Part shown: positions 52,601-60,817 of the stretch, in pieces
How the letters are laid out: every line of letters starts with the position of its first letter
How positions within the stretch are numbered: the first letter of the stretch is position 1
Assembly (NCBI RefSeq): GCF_000316575.1
Contig: NC_019682.1
Span: 1,364,001 to 1,428,000 of the forward strand
Source of the DNA: Calothrix sp. PCC 7507
Lineage (GTDB): Bacteria; Cyanobacteriota; Cyanobacteriia; Cyanobacteriales; Nostocaceae
Length of the DNA stretch: 64,000 nt
Direction of reading: 5' to 3'
The notes under the pieces: generated by a model
What the model was told of the DNA's origin: nothing
Databases searched by the model: none
What the model saw: only the letters and a program-made list of their open reading frames with translations
Translations under genes and position numbers: made by a program

Positions 52601-53137
52601 ACCAACTTTGAGGATTTGATGGGGGATGAGATAACAGTAGAGTTACCTGGCTTTACATCATCGGATAACTTTGAGAAGTTCCGAGCTAAAGCAAGGGCTT
52701 TTTTGCGATCGCATCAGGATCATGTAGTTATTTTCAAACTGCGGACAAACAAGCAACTGACTTCATCCGACCTGTCTGAGCTAGAAACTATACTGGCACA
52801 AAGCGGTGTGGGTGCCCAGGAGGATATTGTTCGCGCTAAAGAAGAGTCACAGGGTTTGGGTTTGTTCGTTCGCTCCTTGGTAGGGCTAGATCGTGAGGTA
52901 GCCAAACAGGAACTGGCTAGGTTCATATCTGGCAAGAAGCTTAACTCTAATCAGATTGAGTTTGCGAATATGATTGTGGACTACCTAACCGAACATGGCG
53001 TAATGGATGCTGCGCTCCTATATGAATCCCCATTTACTGACATTACACCACAGGGGCCAGATGGATTATTTACATCGTCTCAGGTAGACGAATTGGTTTC
53101 TCTGCTTGAATCTGTTTATGCGCGGGCAGTAGCCTAG
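49676..53137 (+). CDS. hsdR: HsdR, type I restriction motor/nuclease subunit
   Basis: The 1153-residue protein has a DUF4145-like N-terminus ([38 protein letters not shown]), a coiled coil and the nuclease [23 protein letters not shown] (about 261-283, D...E-x-K). The translocase follows: Walker A [11 protein letters not shown] (about 386), DEAH in [11 protein letters not shown] (about 484), [15 protein letters not shown] (about 697) and [10 protein letters not shown]. Catalytic motifs are intact. Two palindromic repeats lie in frame at 50108-50160 and 52032-52062, both in linkers. Without methylase in the same locus it would be silent or depend on another HsdM. Confidence 0.92.
   Translation: [1153 protein letters not shown]
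50108..50160. repeat. Palindromic repeat in hsdR, first
   Basis: GGTTCGGCTTCGCTCACCGACC and the near-complement GGTCAGTGAGCGAAGTCGAAC form arms of about 21 bp. The translation [16 protein letters not shown] lies between the DUF4145-like domain and the coiled coil. Confidence 0.72.
52032..52062. repeat. Palindromic repeat in hsdR, second
   Basis: TCGACTTCGCTC-GGT-GAGCGAAGCCGA lies in the linker after the helicase domains and is translated [12 protein letters not shown]. It is the same repeat type as at 50108 and in the GIY-YIG gene. Confidence 0.68.
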
Positions 53138-53322
53138 TAAGGAGTGTCAGGGGTGAAATGAGCGATCGCCTACAGCGCGTTGAATGAAAAAATAGTGCAA
53201 AAGCTGAAATTTCAGGCTAAAAAAGCATTTAGATTTTTTTATGAAATAATATTTAAAAGTAATTTGGGATAACAAGGGTCAAAAGTCATATTTTTTCTCA
53301 ATTCCCAATGCCCCATTCCCAA

Positions 53323-54084
53323 TTAAATAGAAACTTGTTCGCCAGAGATGGCTTTAAGTTTAGATGTGAATAAATCGGAGCGATCGCTTTTTTCTGGGGT
53401 AAATTGCCCAATACGGCGTTGATGGGTAGCCGGTGGCAGTAGTTTACTCAGTTTATTGGGGATTGTGGAAAGCTGTGAAGCCAAGGAACGAATCCCTGAT
53501 GGATTTGAGTTTGGTTGTAAACTAGATTCTTCTTGGGGTGTGGCATCAGAAGTTAAAACGCTAGCTGTAGAGGATGTTATGCTTTGTGCTTCTTCGTCAG
53601 AGATTTTTTTTTCTTCTCCACTTACTAATTGTAAAGATGTAGTCTTTCTCTCAGCAGATGATGAATTTGCTGTCACTAATTGGGAGTTAGTTTTCTCAAA
53701 GGAACTGTTTTTTTTCACAGGGGAGAGAACTGGCGCTGAAAATGAGGTTAAGCTTTCAGGAAAATTGCTACAAATCATCCTTTCAAACTCCATATTGAAA
53801 TGATAAGTAGGTTGGCCTCGACGCTGCCAAAATGTGAGCAGTTGCTGGACTGAGACTGCTTTATAACGGCCTTGATATAGTGCCTCAATCACGGCTATAT
53901 GCAGCCAATCATCTGGATAATGGGCTTGCCAACGCTTTATTAATTCACTGGCAGTATACCCACTGAGATCAAAACTATAGTGAATCAATAAGGCTGTTGC
54001 TAAGTCAGTAGATGTATCTGGAACTGGTGTGAACATAGGGCTATTAGCTACATGGCAATAGGTTAAGTTTTTCACCCATCGCAT
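53323..54084 (-). CDS. Cyanobacterial hypothetical protein with conserved N-terminal domain
   Basis: The 253-residue protein has a compact N-terminal domain, LATALLIHYSFDLSGYTASELIKRWQAHYPDDWLHIAVIEALYQGRYKAVSVQQLLTFWQRRGQ (about 27-92). It is followed by TYHFNMEFERMICSNFP and a long Ser/Thr-rich low-complexity tail. The domain layout resembles DnaD/replication-initiator-like helical modules only in general form. No function is assigned. An ATG at 54036 (MFTPVPDTS) is an equally good start. Confidence 0.6.
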   Translation of the reverse strand: MRWVKNLTYCHVANSPMFTPVPDTSTDLATALLIHYSFDLSGYTASELIKRWQAHYPDDWLHIAVIEALYQGRYKAVSVQQLLTFWQRRGQPTYHFNMEFERMICSNFPESLTSFSAPVLSPVKKNSSFEKTNSQLVTANSSSAERKTTSLQLVSGEEKKISDEEAQSITSSTASVLTSDATPQEESSLQPNSNPSGIRSLASQLSTIPNKLSKLLPPATHQRRIGQFTPEKSDRSDLFTSKLKAISGEQVSI

Positions 54085-54164
54085 CTAGCCTAACGTGCTT
54101 TTAGCTATAGGGTTTTTGCCTAAGTTTTGCCAATTTGGAAAGTAGTGTTTTTGATTCTACTTGA

Positions 54165-56255
54165 TCAATTGATTGTCGGCAAAACAATATAGGGTGAATT
54201 AATCGCGGGTGTGCGGTTGATAGCAACTAAGGCTTGATAAACCATTGCTGCTACTTCGGCTCGTGTCGCCTCTCGAACTGGTGAAAGTTGCTGGGGATCT
54301 GGATAACTGACAACAATTTTTTGTTGTGTAGCCGTGACGATCGCTTTTTTGGCATATTCGGGAATGGTATTGCGATCGCTGTAGGTGAGTAAGCGATCGC
54401 TATCAGCTGCTGGTAGAGCCAGCCCATTCACTAAGGAGACAAGTACCTGTAGTCTTTGCACGTTTTGATCTGGGCGGAAAGTACCATCACTAAATCCGCT
54501 GACGAAGCCGCCATTAGCCGCGATTTGGATCGCCTTAGCTGCCCAAAAATCCTTGGCGACATCGGTAAATTCAGGTGCTGGGCGTTTGGGAGTGGGGTTT
54601 AAAGCTACTGATACTAAAGCTGCATACTGGGCGCGAGTCATGGGTTTGTCTGGCTGGTAGCTACCATCAGCAAAACCACTAGTTAAACCCATACTGATTA
54701 ATGCCCGAATAAATAATTCTGCCCAGTGTCCCTTTAAGTCGTTGAAGGAGGGGAGATCAGTATCAGGACTAACAATGTAGGGTGAGGCGATCGCTTTTTC
54801 TTTACCACTGGCTATTAATGCCTGATAAATCAATGCTGCTACCTCAGCGCGAGTGATATCCCGCATTGGTTCTAGTTGTTCGCTGTCGGGGTAGTTGACA
54901 ACCAGCAATTTTTGGGTAGCAATAGCCACAGCATTGGTAGCATAACTAGGAATTTGGGCGCGATCGCTATATACAGTTAACACATTCGGATTTCCTCCAG
55001 TCAAATTTAAGCCGTTAACAATAGATACAATTGCCTGAATTTTGGTTAAATTTTGTCCTGGGCGAAATGTCCCATCAGGAAAACCACTGATAAAACCCAT
55101 ACTGGCAGCACTCAAGATGGCTGAATTCGCCCAAAAGTCTGATTTAACATCAGTAAAATTACTGGTTTGTCTCTTCACTGGCAACTGAAAAGTTTTGGCA
55201 ATTATAGCAGCGTACTGGGCGCGAGTAATGGGGGCTTCTGGCCCAAATTTGCCATCAGGAAAACCGCTAATCAAACCTTTGCTCACCAAGGCTTCCACAA
55301 AAGCCACCGCCCAATGTCCACCAAGGTCAGGGAAACTAGTACTAACTGATATCCGACTGGGAGTATCTGCTGTAGCCGCCAGAAAATCTACTGCACCCCT
55401 AACCAGAGTAGGATTCAATTGATTGCCAATGGAAACTAGCTGTTGTGATGTAACATTTTGTAAATCAAATTGATTATTATCACGAAAAATGTTGTCAGCA
55501 GGGTCTTGGATGCTACCGAGGTCAGGAATGGCATTACCATTGACCAATAAACCACCTTCGGTGTTTTTGGTAATGAGATTTTGGCGCAGCACAGGCCGTG
55601 CGTCTCGTGAAAGAGCGATCGCTGTTTTGTTTGATGATAGTGTGTTATTGGCGACTAGGGGCGCAGCAAAATCGCTGATAGCGATACCCAAAGCATTTTT
55701 TTGAAAAGTATTCCGCAATACTTCCCCTTTGCTATTACGTGCCATTACTAACCCACCGGCAGCATTTTGTACAAACACATTATCTAAAATCGCTGGTTTA
55801 GCAGAGCCTGTCGTAAATATACCTTCTCTAGCACAGTTAATAAAAGTATTGTTACTCAAAGTCGGTGCTGTCGATTCAATCCAAACACCAGTACCTTTTG
55901 CTGTTGTATTTGTGACAGTTATCCCTCTGAGGCTGGCATCACCAAGCAATAACAGTGTGATGTTTTGTTCGCCAAAGCTGGGACTTTGATATGTGCCACT
56001 CCCTAAAATTACAATGCCAGCACCTTTACTGGCTTCGTTACCCACGACAATAACTCCCGCAGGGATTACCAAAGGAAACACCTCACTACTAGGGGGATGA
56101 TAAGTCCCAACTCCCAACTGAATAATCGTGGATTTTGTGGATGTTTTTAAGGCACGGGTGAGGCTTTTAAAGGGACTCAACCGTGAACCAGTATTGGTAT
56201 CGTTCCCTGTCACAGGGTTGACATAAATTGTGGTAACGAGGGTAGAGTTCACCAT
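54165..56255 (-). CDS. S-layer-homology protein with beta-helix (DUF1565) domain
   Basis: A product of about 696 residues. The N-terminal part TIYVNPVTGNDTNTGSRLSPFKSLTRAL is a DUF1565 start, with beta-helix rungs to about 290. Six SLH repeats follow in two triplets (FPDLGGHWAVAFVEALVSKGLISGFPDG..., FTDVKSDFWANSAIL..., YSDRAQIPSYATNAV..., then the set again from FNDLKGHWAELFIRAL), a tandem duplication. SLH domains bind the cell-wall polymer. ATG 56255 is chosen; in-frame sequence up to 56351 translates CAGTCCCCAATCCCC spacer repeats. No signal peptide is then visible, so the native 5' end may have been displaced by repeats. Confidence 0.85.
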   Translation of the reverse strand: MVNSTLVTTIYVNPVTGNDTNTGSRLSPFKSLTRALKTSTKSTIIQLGVGTYHPPSSEVFPLVIPAGVIVVGNEASKGAGIVILGSGTYQSPSFGEQNITLLLLGDASLRGITVTNTTAKGTGVWIESTAPTLSNNTFINCAREGIFTTGSAKPAILDNVFVQNAAGGLVMARNSKGEVLRNTFQKNALGIAISDFAAPLVANNTLSSNKTAIALSRDARPVLRQNLITKNTEGGLLVNGNAIPDLGSIQDPADNIFRDNNQFDLQNVTSQQLVSIGNQLNPTLVRGAVDFLAATADTPSRISVSTSFPDLGGHWAVAFVEALVSKGLISGFPDGKFGPEAPITRAQYAAIIAKTFQLPVKRQTSNFTDVKSDFWANSAILSAASMGFISGFPDGTFRPGQNLTKIQAIVSIVNGLNLTGGNPNVLTVYSDRAQIPSYATNAVAIATQKLLVVNYPDSEQLEPMRDITRAEVAALIYQALIASGKEKAIASPYIVSPDTDLPSFNDLKGHWAELFIRALISMGLTSGFADGSYQPDKPMTRAQYAALVSVALNPTPKRPAPEFTDVAKDFWAAKAIQIAANGGFVSGFSDGTFRPDQNVQRLQVLVSLVNGLALPAADSDRLLTYSDRNTIPEYAKKAIVTATQQKIVVSYPDPQQLSPVREATRAEVAAMVYQALVAINRTPAINSPYIVLPTIN

Positions 56256-56422
56256 TGACTGTTGACTGGGGATTGGGGACTGGGAGAATAACCTCTTGAC
56301 TCTTGAGGATAGACTCGCTAAGGTGTTATTTCTTCGGCTAGCGATCGCCAAAATTTGCTAACTCTCATTCAAAGTACCATCTTTGTGTATAAATAGGTAC
56401 ACATTTAGAGTTGATAATCGTT

Positions 56423-56851
56423 TTAAACTTCCCCAGATAATTTTTTACCACGATACATCAACTGAAGTTCGCCCACTTTAGTTGTAAAGTCCCAGCGTTC
56501 ATAGAACGGGATCATCTCTGGCAAACAATAAAGAGCAAGTTGTTCAACTGCACTTAACTGAGGATGATTGATCACTACGTCCAATAATTTAGCACCAAGC
56601 CCTATTTTTCTGTGGGTAGGCTTGATAATGACATCATAAATGGTGGCCCTATACACAAAGTCTGTGAGGACACGAGTAAAACCGATCAATTGTTCACTCT
56701 CATCAACCAAACCAATAGTTATATCTGATGCAGCAAGCATCTTCACAACATCCTGATATTGTCGTTTTTGGCTCCAAAATTCGTTTTTGTATAAATCCAC
56801 TAATTCTGAAATTTGATTTTCAGTAAGTTGGGTAACAACTCGGTAAGTCAT
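56423..56851 (-). CDS. GNAT family N-acetyltransferase
   Basis: The 142-residue protein has LVDLYKNEFWSQKRQYQDVVKMLAASDITIGLVDESEQLIGFTRVLTDFVYRATIYDVIIKP, then HRKIGLGAKLLDVVINHP, the acetyl-CoA loop (R/K-x-x-G-x-G/A), and EMIPFYERWDF. It is a complete member of the family whose start remains as a fragment at 30742. The acetylated substrate is unknown. Confidence 0.85.
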   Translation of the reverse strand: MTYRVVTQLTENQISELVDLYKNEFWSQKRQYQDVVKMLAASDITIGLVDESEQLIGFTRVLTDFVYRATIYDVIIKPTHRKIGLGAKLLDVVINHPQLSAVEQLALYCLPEMIPFYERWDFTTKVGELQLMYRGKKLSGEV

Positions 56852-57152
56852 AGACAGTAATTATCTTTTTTGCAGAAAATCATTACAGCAGGAAGTGCTG
56901 TAATGAGGTACAGTTTTTTATTCTCAAGCCAGTAGGGGCGGGGTTTTCCCGCCCTCGATTGTATTGCATTCGACCGAGAAGAGGGGTAGATTAGCTTAAA
57001 CAGCATAAAACCCAACATTCTTGAAATGTTAGGTCTTTCGCCTAGGGAAGAATAAAACCCAATCTACAAAATTTATTGCATATATTTTAAAAATTCTCAA
57101 AATATCTCGTCAACAGTTGGGATATTACTCGACCGAAAACGTGATAACTGAT

Positions 57153-58046
57153 TTAAAAAGTAGACTTAGCCAAACTATAAAAATCAAATTTCCTAAGCAT
57201 CTCCAGAAATGTGAACACCGCCGGAACATGGAGAGCATTAGATAAAACCACAACTCCCATGACTCTCTCTAGTGGTACTGGTAAACTATATACTTGCACT
57301 TCTTGGGGAATTGGCACAGCTGCTAGACGGGGAAGAATAGCAGACCTCAATCCCTGATTTACCAGGCTAACAACAGTCGAGTCTTCCTGGATATTACTAG
57401 CGGTGTTCATGAAGTGTGCTATTTGCTTGAGATGGTGATGAAGAGGTCGTCCACAGGGTAAGCAAGAAAGTAAAACTGGTGAATATACAGCTATGTCTTC
57501 CCAAGTAATTTTTTCACCGCTGATTTTGGCTGTTGGTGGTAGTAAAGCCACATACTCATCCCGCAGAATTTCCCAAACTTCAAATTCATCGCTTGTAGGT
57601 AGATAGGTAATGCCAATATCGGCGCGTCCTTCACGTAAGCACTGTTCTACGTCAAGGTAAGCAAAGCATTCTATGATGGTGACAGAAACTTCTGGGAATT
57701 GATTGTGAAACTGAGCGATCGCTTTTGGTAATAAATGAGTGGCGACACTACGAAAAGCCGCAACCCTGACATGACCACCATGCAAACCTTTATGCAGATT
57801 CGCTTCTTGTTGCATCATCTCTAGATTTCGCAGCGCCTGACGAGCATGATGTAAAATTCGCTCTCCTGCTGGAGTCAGCACAGCACCATGACGACCTCTA
57901 ACAAAGAGAGATACACCTAATTCTTCTTCTAGGGTAGCGATCGCATGACTAATCGCTGGCTGAGAAAGCTCTAATTCTAAAGCTGCTTCACTAAAGTTAC
58001 CACGATCTGCTACTGCAACTACAGCTCGAAGTTGGGAGAGTTTCAT
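57153..58046 (-). CDS. LysR-type transcriptional regulator
   Basis: The 297-residue protein has an N-terminal winged helix-turn-helix MKLSQLRAVVAVADRGNFSEAALELELSQPAISHAIATLEEELGVSLFVRGRHGAVLT (about 1-58). The C-terminal effector-binding domain begins about 90 (GHVRVAAFRSVATHLLPKAIAQFHNQFPEVSVTII). ATG 58046 is chosen over TTG 58052. It is divergent from the small gene at 58328. Effector unknown; a link to the 30-bp dyads at 900, 6278 and 16216 is possible only as a guess. Confidence 0.9.
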   Translation of the reverse strand: MKLSQLRAVVAVADRGNFSEAALELELSQPAISHAIATLEEELGVSLFVRGRHGAVLTPAGERILHHARQALRNLEMMQQEANLHKGLHGGHVRVAAFRSVATHLLPKAIAQFHNQFPEVSVTIIECFAYLDVEQCLREGRADIGITYLPTSDEFEVWEILRDEYVALLPPTAKISGEKITWEDIAVYSPVLLSCLPCGRPLHHHLKQIAHFMNTASNIQEDSTVVSLVNQGLRSAILPRLAAVPIPQEVQVYSLPVPLERVMGVVVLSNALHVPAVFTFLEMLRKFDFYSLAKSTF

Positions 58047-58107
58047 GAGCAATTGATGAGATTAAAGTTAAACACATCCTTACCTAATTGTGGCGAAAAT
58101 CTTCCAT

Positions 58108-58211
58108 ATAGCAGTTTTAAATCGCAAAGCTTGTAGAGGTGGGGTTTCCCCGCCCTCAATTGTATGTCACTGAGCGCAGCCGAAGTGTTGCATCCAACCG
58201 AGAACAGCTAT
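58108..58211. repeat. 104-bp dispersed repeat related to the 105-bp family
   Basis: Ends are ATAGCAGTTTT and, reversed, ATAGCTGTTCTCGGTT; the latter matches the left end of the copy at 12048 (ATAGCAATTCTCGGTT). It encloses a GGTGGGGTTTCCCCGCC hairpin and a small CACTGAGCGCAGCCGAAGTG palindrome. It lies in the LysR leader. Confidence 0.55.
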
Positions 58212-58327
58212 AAGTGTTTTCTCATATCTATAAATAACTTTTATAGAAGCTATACAAGCCATGATTTGATTAATAACTAAGGGGTTGCTACAGTTTAATT
58301 CACGGAGCAACTATCAAGAATAATACT

Positions 58328-58618
58328 ATGAGAAACAACATTAGATGTCTGAATCCACAGGAAATAAATAATAGGATCGAGTCACCGAAAGAATGCAGTG
58401 TTAATATTCCTTCATCTTTCTGGAATAGATTTTATGGATTCTGGAAAAACTTACTTAATAATCTACTAGCTGATCCTCATGAACTACAAGTTTGGCAAAA
58501 GGTTGACCGCCAAGGTAATACTTACTGGCGAGCTTACGATCCTATTACAGGAAAATCATTTGCTTCTGGTTCCGAAGCTGACGTATGTATGTGGATTGAA
58601 CAACTTTATAGATACTAA
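58328..58618 (+). CDS. Small conserved cyanobacterial protein
   Basis: The 96-residue protein ends in the compact segment ELQVWQKVDRQGNTYWRAYDPITGKSFASGSEADVCMWIEQLYRY, which looks like a small beta-rich domain. The N-terminal half is less ordered. ATG 58328 follows an AT-rich leader. No function is recognised; the Trp-rich end is well formed, so it is likely real. Confidence 0.6.
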   Translation: MRNNIRCLNPQEINNRIESPKECSVNIPSSFWNRFYGFWKNLLNNLLADPHELQVWQKVDRQGNTYWRAYDPITGKSFASGSEADVCMWIEQLYRY

Positions 58619-58741
58619 AAAAATGGTGCAACTGACCTAAGTATTTGTAGTAGGGTGGGCATTGCCCACCAAAACCATAATCTGATGGGCAGTGGCTCCC
58701 CTACATTTAATTTAAATCAAGGTAATTTGTTGATCAACAGC

Positions 58742-59251
58742 TTAATCAAAATCGATTTTCATATTGAAAGAAGTACCACCAACACGATTAATTTTATCGC
58801 TATAATCAACTATTTTCCAACCAAATCGTTGATATAAATGTAAGGCGGGATTTGAGCTTCTGATGCTGAGTGATATTGATGGATAATATGCTTTTGCTAC
58901 TGCCAACAAATGATGAATTAATTGCGTTCCTATACCTTGATTTCTATATTCTGGTAGAACGGCTATGGCTAGTTCGGGAGTTTGGTCATCAACGTAACCA
59001 TATCCTTTATTTTCGCTTGTAAGTAACCGCAACCATGCGGCTCCCACTGGCTGATTACTGGTGATTAGGGTAGCAACAAAACCTATATCACTCTCTAATC
59101 CCCAGTTTTTCACGTACTTTGCCAAATCAGGATGATTCATCGCATCCTGCAGTGTCAGGTGATCTTCTTCTCCCATGTGCGCCGCTTCATACAGCATTTG
59201 CCACAGAAAAGGCTCGTCTTCTTGGGTGAGTGGACTAATTACGTAATTCAT
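58742..59251 (-). CDS. GNAT family N-acetyltransferase
   Basis: The 169-residue protein has MNYVISPLTQEDEPFLWQMLYEAAH, TSNQPVGAAWLRLL, LAIAVLPEYRNQGIGTQLIHHLLAVAKAYYPSISLSI with the acetyl-CoA loop R-N-Q-G-I-G (about 113-118), and PALHLYQRFGWKIVD. This is the layout of RimI-like acetyltransferases. Substrate unknown. It ends the gene order that starts with the split-barrel gene at 59827, with a 21-bp gap, and is probably co-transcribed with it. Confidence 0.88.
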   Translation of the reverse strand: MNYVISPLTQEDEPFLWQMLYEAAHMGEEDHLTLQDAMNHPDLAKYVKNWGLESDIGFVATLITSNQPVGAAWLRLLTSENKGYGYVDDQTPELAIAVLPEYRNQGIGTQLIHHLLAVAKAYYPSISLSIRSSNPALHLYQRFGWKIVDYSDKINRVGGTSFNMKIDFD

Positions 59252-59272
59252 AATCAGGTAAATATTCTGGTT

Positions 59273-59827
59273 TTAAAATGATTGACTCAGCGGAGTTGCT
59301 AAACCATCAATGCTGACCATATTTTTTTGCTGACGATATTCTTTAAGTCCTTTTTCACCTTTTTTACTGGCCCAATCAACTAAAATCTTTCGCTGACCTT
59401 GATATTCATAAAGTGGTACACCAAAGCCACATGATGTTTGCACTCTTTCGATATCAGCAACAATAATTTGACGCGCTCCCGGAATCGCTGGAAACAATGG
59501 GTACAAGGTTTCCCATTCTGGAGAAGTGGGTATAACTGTGTATCCTTTACCGTAGAGACGGAGAATAATCGGTGGTTCTTGAAAGGCGCAAAACATAAAG
59601 GTAATTCGCCCATTTTCTTGCAGATGGGCTGAGGTTTCGTTACCACTACCTGTCACATCCAAGTAACCTACGCGGTGGGGAGAGAGGACGCGAAAACCTC
59701 CTAATCCCTTAGGGGAAAGGTTAACATGACCTGTGGAACTCAGGGGTGCAGAACCCACAAAGAAAAGGTGTTGGGTCCCAATAAATTCTTGAAGTTCTTC
59801 AGTGATAGAGTCAAAAACTTTAGCCAT
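59273..59827 (-). CDS. Pyridoxamine 5'-phosphate oxidase-family split-barrel protein
   Basis: The 184-residue protein begins MAKVFDSITEELQEFIGTQHLFFVGSAPLSSTGHVNLSPKGLGGFRVLSPHRVGYLDVTGSGNETSAHLQENGRITFMFCAFQEPP, the flavin/heme-binding split barrel. The C-terminus ...LVDWASKKGEKGLKEYRQQKN, then SIDGLATPL, is shared by a group of uncharacterised oxidases. It probably binds FMN or F420; substrate unknown. Likely in one unit with the GNAT gene downstream. Confidence 0.82.
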   Translation of the reverse strand: MAKVFDSITEELQEFIGTQHLFFVGSAPLSSTGHVNLSPKGLGGFRVLSPHRVGYLDVTGSGNETSAHLQENGRITFMFCAFQEPPIILRLYGKGYTVIPTSPEWETLYPLFPAIPGARQIIVADIERVQTSCGFGVPLYEYQGQRKILVDWASKKGEKGLKEYRQQKNMVSIDGLATPLSQSF

Positions 59828-59985
59828 AGATTGTGTAATTTAGTTACAAATTCCCTATCTTCTTAGCCTATTTCTTCTGTGGCAATCTAGCAAGGTTTCA
59901 ACAGTTATCAGTGATCAGTTATCAGTTGTCAGTTAATTGTACTCTCGCCAGTCGTAAAGCTTGCGGCATAGCAACTCTTAGTGAA

Positions 59986-60039
59986 GTAGGGTGGGCAATG
60001 CCCACCATCTCAGGTTTTGGTGGGCATTGCCCACCCTAC
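59986..60039. repeat. GTAGGGTGGGCAATGCCCACC palindromic repeat pair
   Basis: GTAGGGTGGGCAATGCCCACC and the inverse GGTGGGCATTGCCCACCCTA form a long stem. It is the same repeat into which the 19597 element and its MITE inserted. Its right end supplies the stop codon of the gene at 60036, so it fixes that protein's C-terminus. Confidence 0.7.
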
Positions 60040-60722
60040 AAATACTGTGAAAATCTAGCAAGGTTTGAATGTCTGATGTAGTTGCTAGCATAGGCGGGTA
60101 TTTCGATTTGGCGTGGTGAACGTGAATCGGTAATAGGCACTGCAGCAGTCAATTTTAAGGGAATTTCTCCCGCCCATACTTGCAGTTCATAATCAGCTGC
60201 GTCATCAAGAGGCCCGCCTGTGCGAAGTTTGGCTGAAGCTTCAACTAAAGGTAAAGATAAAACTAGGGTTCCGGCTAACTCATTGCGACTTGGTTGACGC
60301 ACTTCTGGCCAACGACCCGGTATCACATGTTCTGTAAAAGCTTTCAGTGCAACTAACTTTTGTTCTGCATCTTGTACAAGTGTTGCTGTGCCAAATACTA
60401 CCACTGAACGATAATTCATTGAGTGGTGAAACGCGGATCGCGCCAATACTAAACCATCGATCAAAGTCACTGTCACGCAGATATCAATGCCTTGGAGAAG
60501 CGTTTTTAACATCCGACTAGCAGGTGAGCCGTGAATGTATAGTGTATCATCAACTCTGCCGTAAGCTGTGGGGATCACAACAGGCTGTCCGTCAGCGACA
60601 AAACCGACTTGACAAACTAATCCTTCATCCAAAATTTGATAAATGGTATCGCGCTGATAGTCTCCCCGTTGGGGTACGCGCTTGATAGTTGTTCTTTGAC
60701 TGGGGGCTTCTTGTTGAGTCAT
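60036..60722 (-). CDS. Pyridoxamine 5'-phosphate oxidase-family flavin protein
   Basis: The 228-residue protein has RTTIKRVPQRGDYQRDTIYQILDEGLVCQVGFVADGQPVVIPTAYGRVDDTLYIHGSPASRMLKTLLQGIDICVTVTLIDGLVLARSAFHHSMNYRSVVVFG, a split-barrel of the type often controlled by MocR regulators. It diverges from the MocR gene at 60818 with 95 bp between, so it is the probable target of that regulator. FMN binding is by family. The stop codon lies inside a palindromic repeat. Confidence 0.85.
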   Translation of the reverse strand: MTQQEAPSQRTTIKRVPQRGDYQRDTIYQILDEGLVCQVGFVADGQPVVIPTAYGRVDDTLYIHGSPASRMLKTLLQGIDICVTVTLIDGLVLARSAFHHSMNYRSVVVFGTATLVQDAEQKLVALKAFTEHVIPGRWPEVRQPSRNELAGTLVLSLPLVEASAKLRTGGPLDDAADYELQVWAGEIPLKLTAAVPITDSRSPRQIEIPAYASNYIRHSNLARFSQYL

Positions 60723-60736
60723 GGCTGGAAATTTTT

Positions 60737-60815
60737 ACTCTACACAGCTAGAGTAGTTATGAAAGTGGATTGAAACAAGTACCACTTTTTAACTAAACTA
60801 CCAGTCCACTTTTAG
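60737..60815. promoter_or_regulatory. Divergent promoter region with MocR-type half-sites
   Basis: Three CCACTTT half-sites are present: AAAGTGG (60762-60768, inverted), CCACTTTTT (60782-60790) and CCACTTTTAG (60806-60815). The last two are direct repeats 24 bp apart, the last ending 2 bp before the MocR start codon. An ACTCTA/TAGAGT dyad is at 60737-60755. Direct and inverted half-sites of this kind are known for MocR/PdxR regulators. Confidence 0.5.
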
Positions 60816-60817
60816 CT

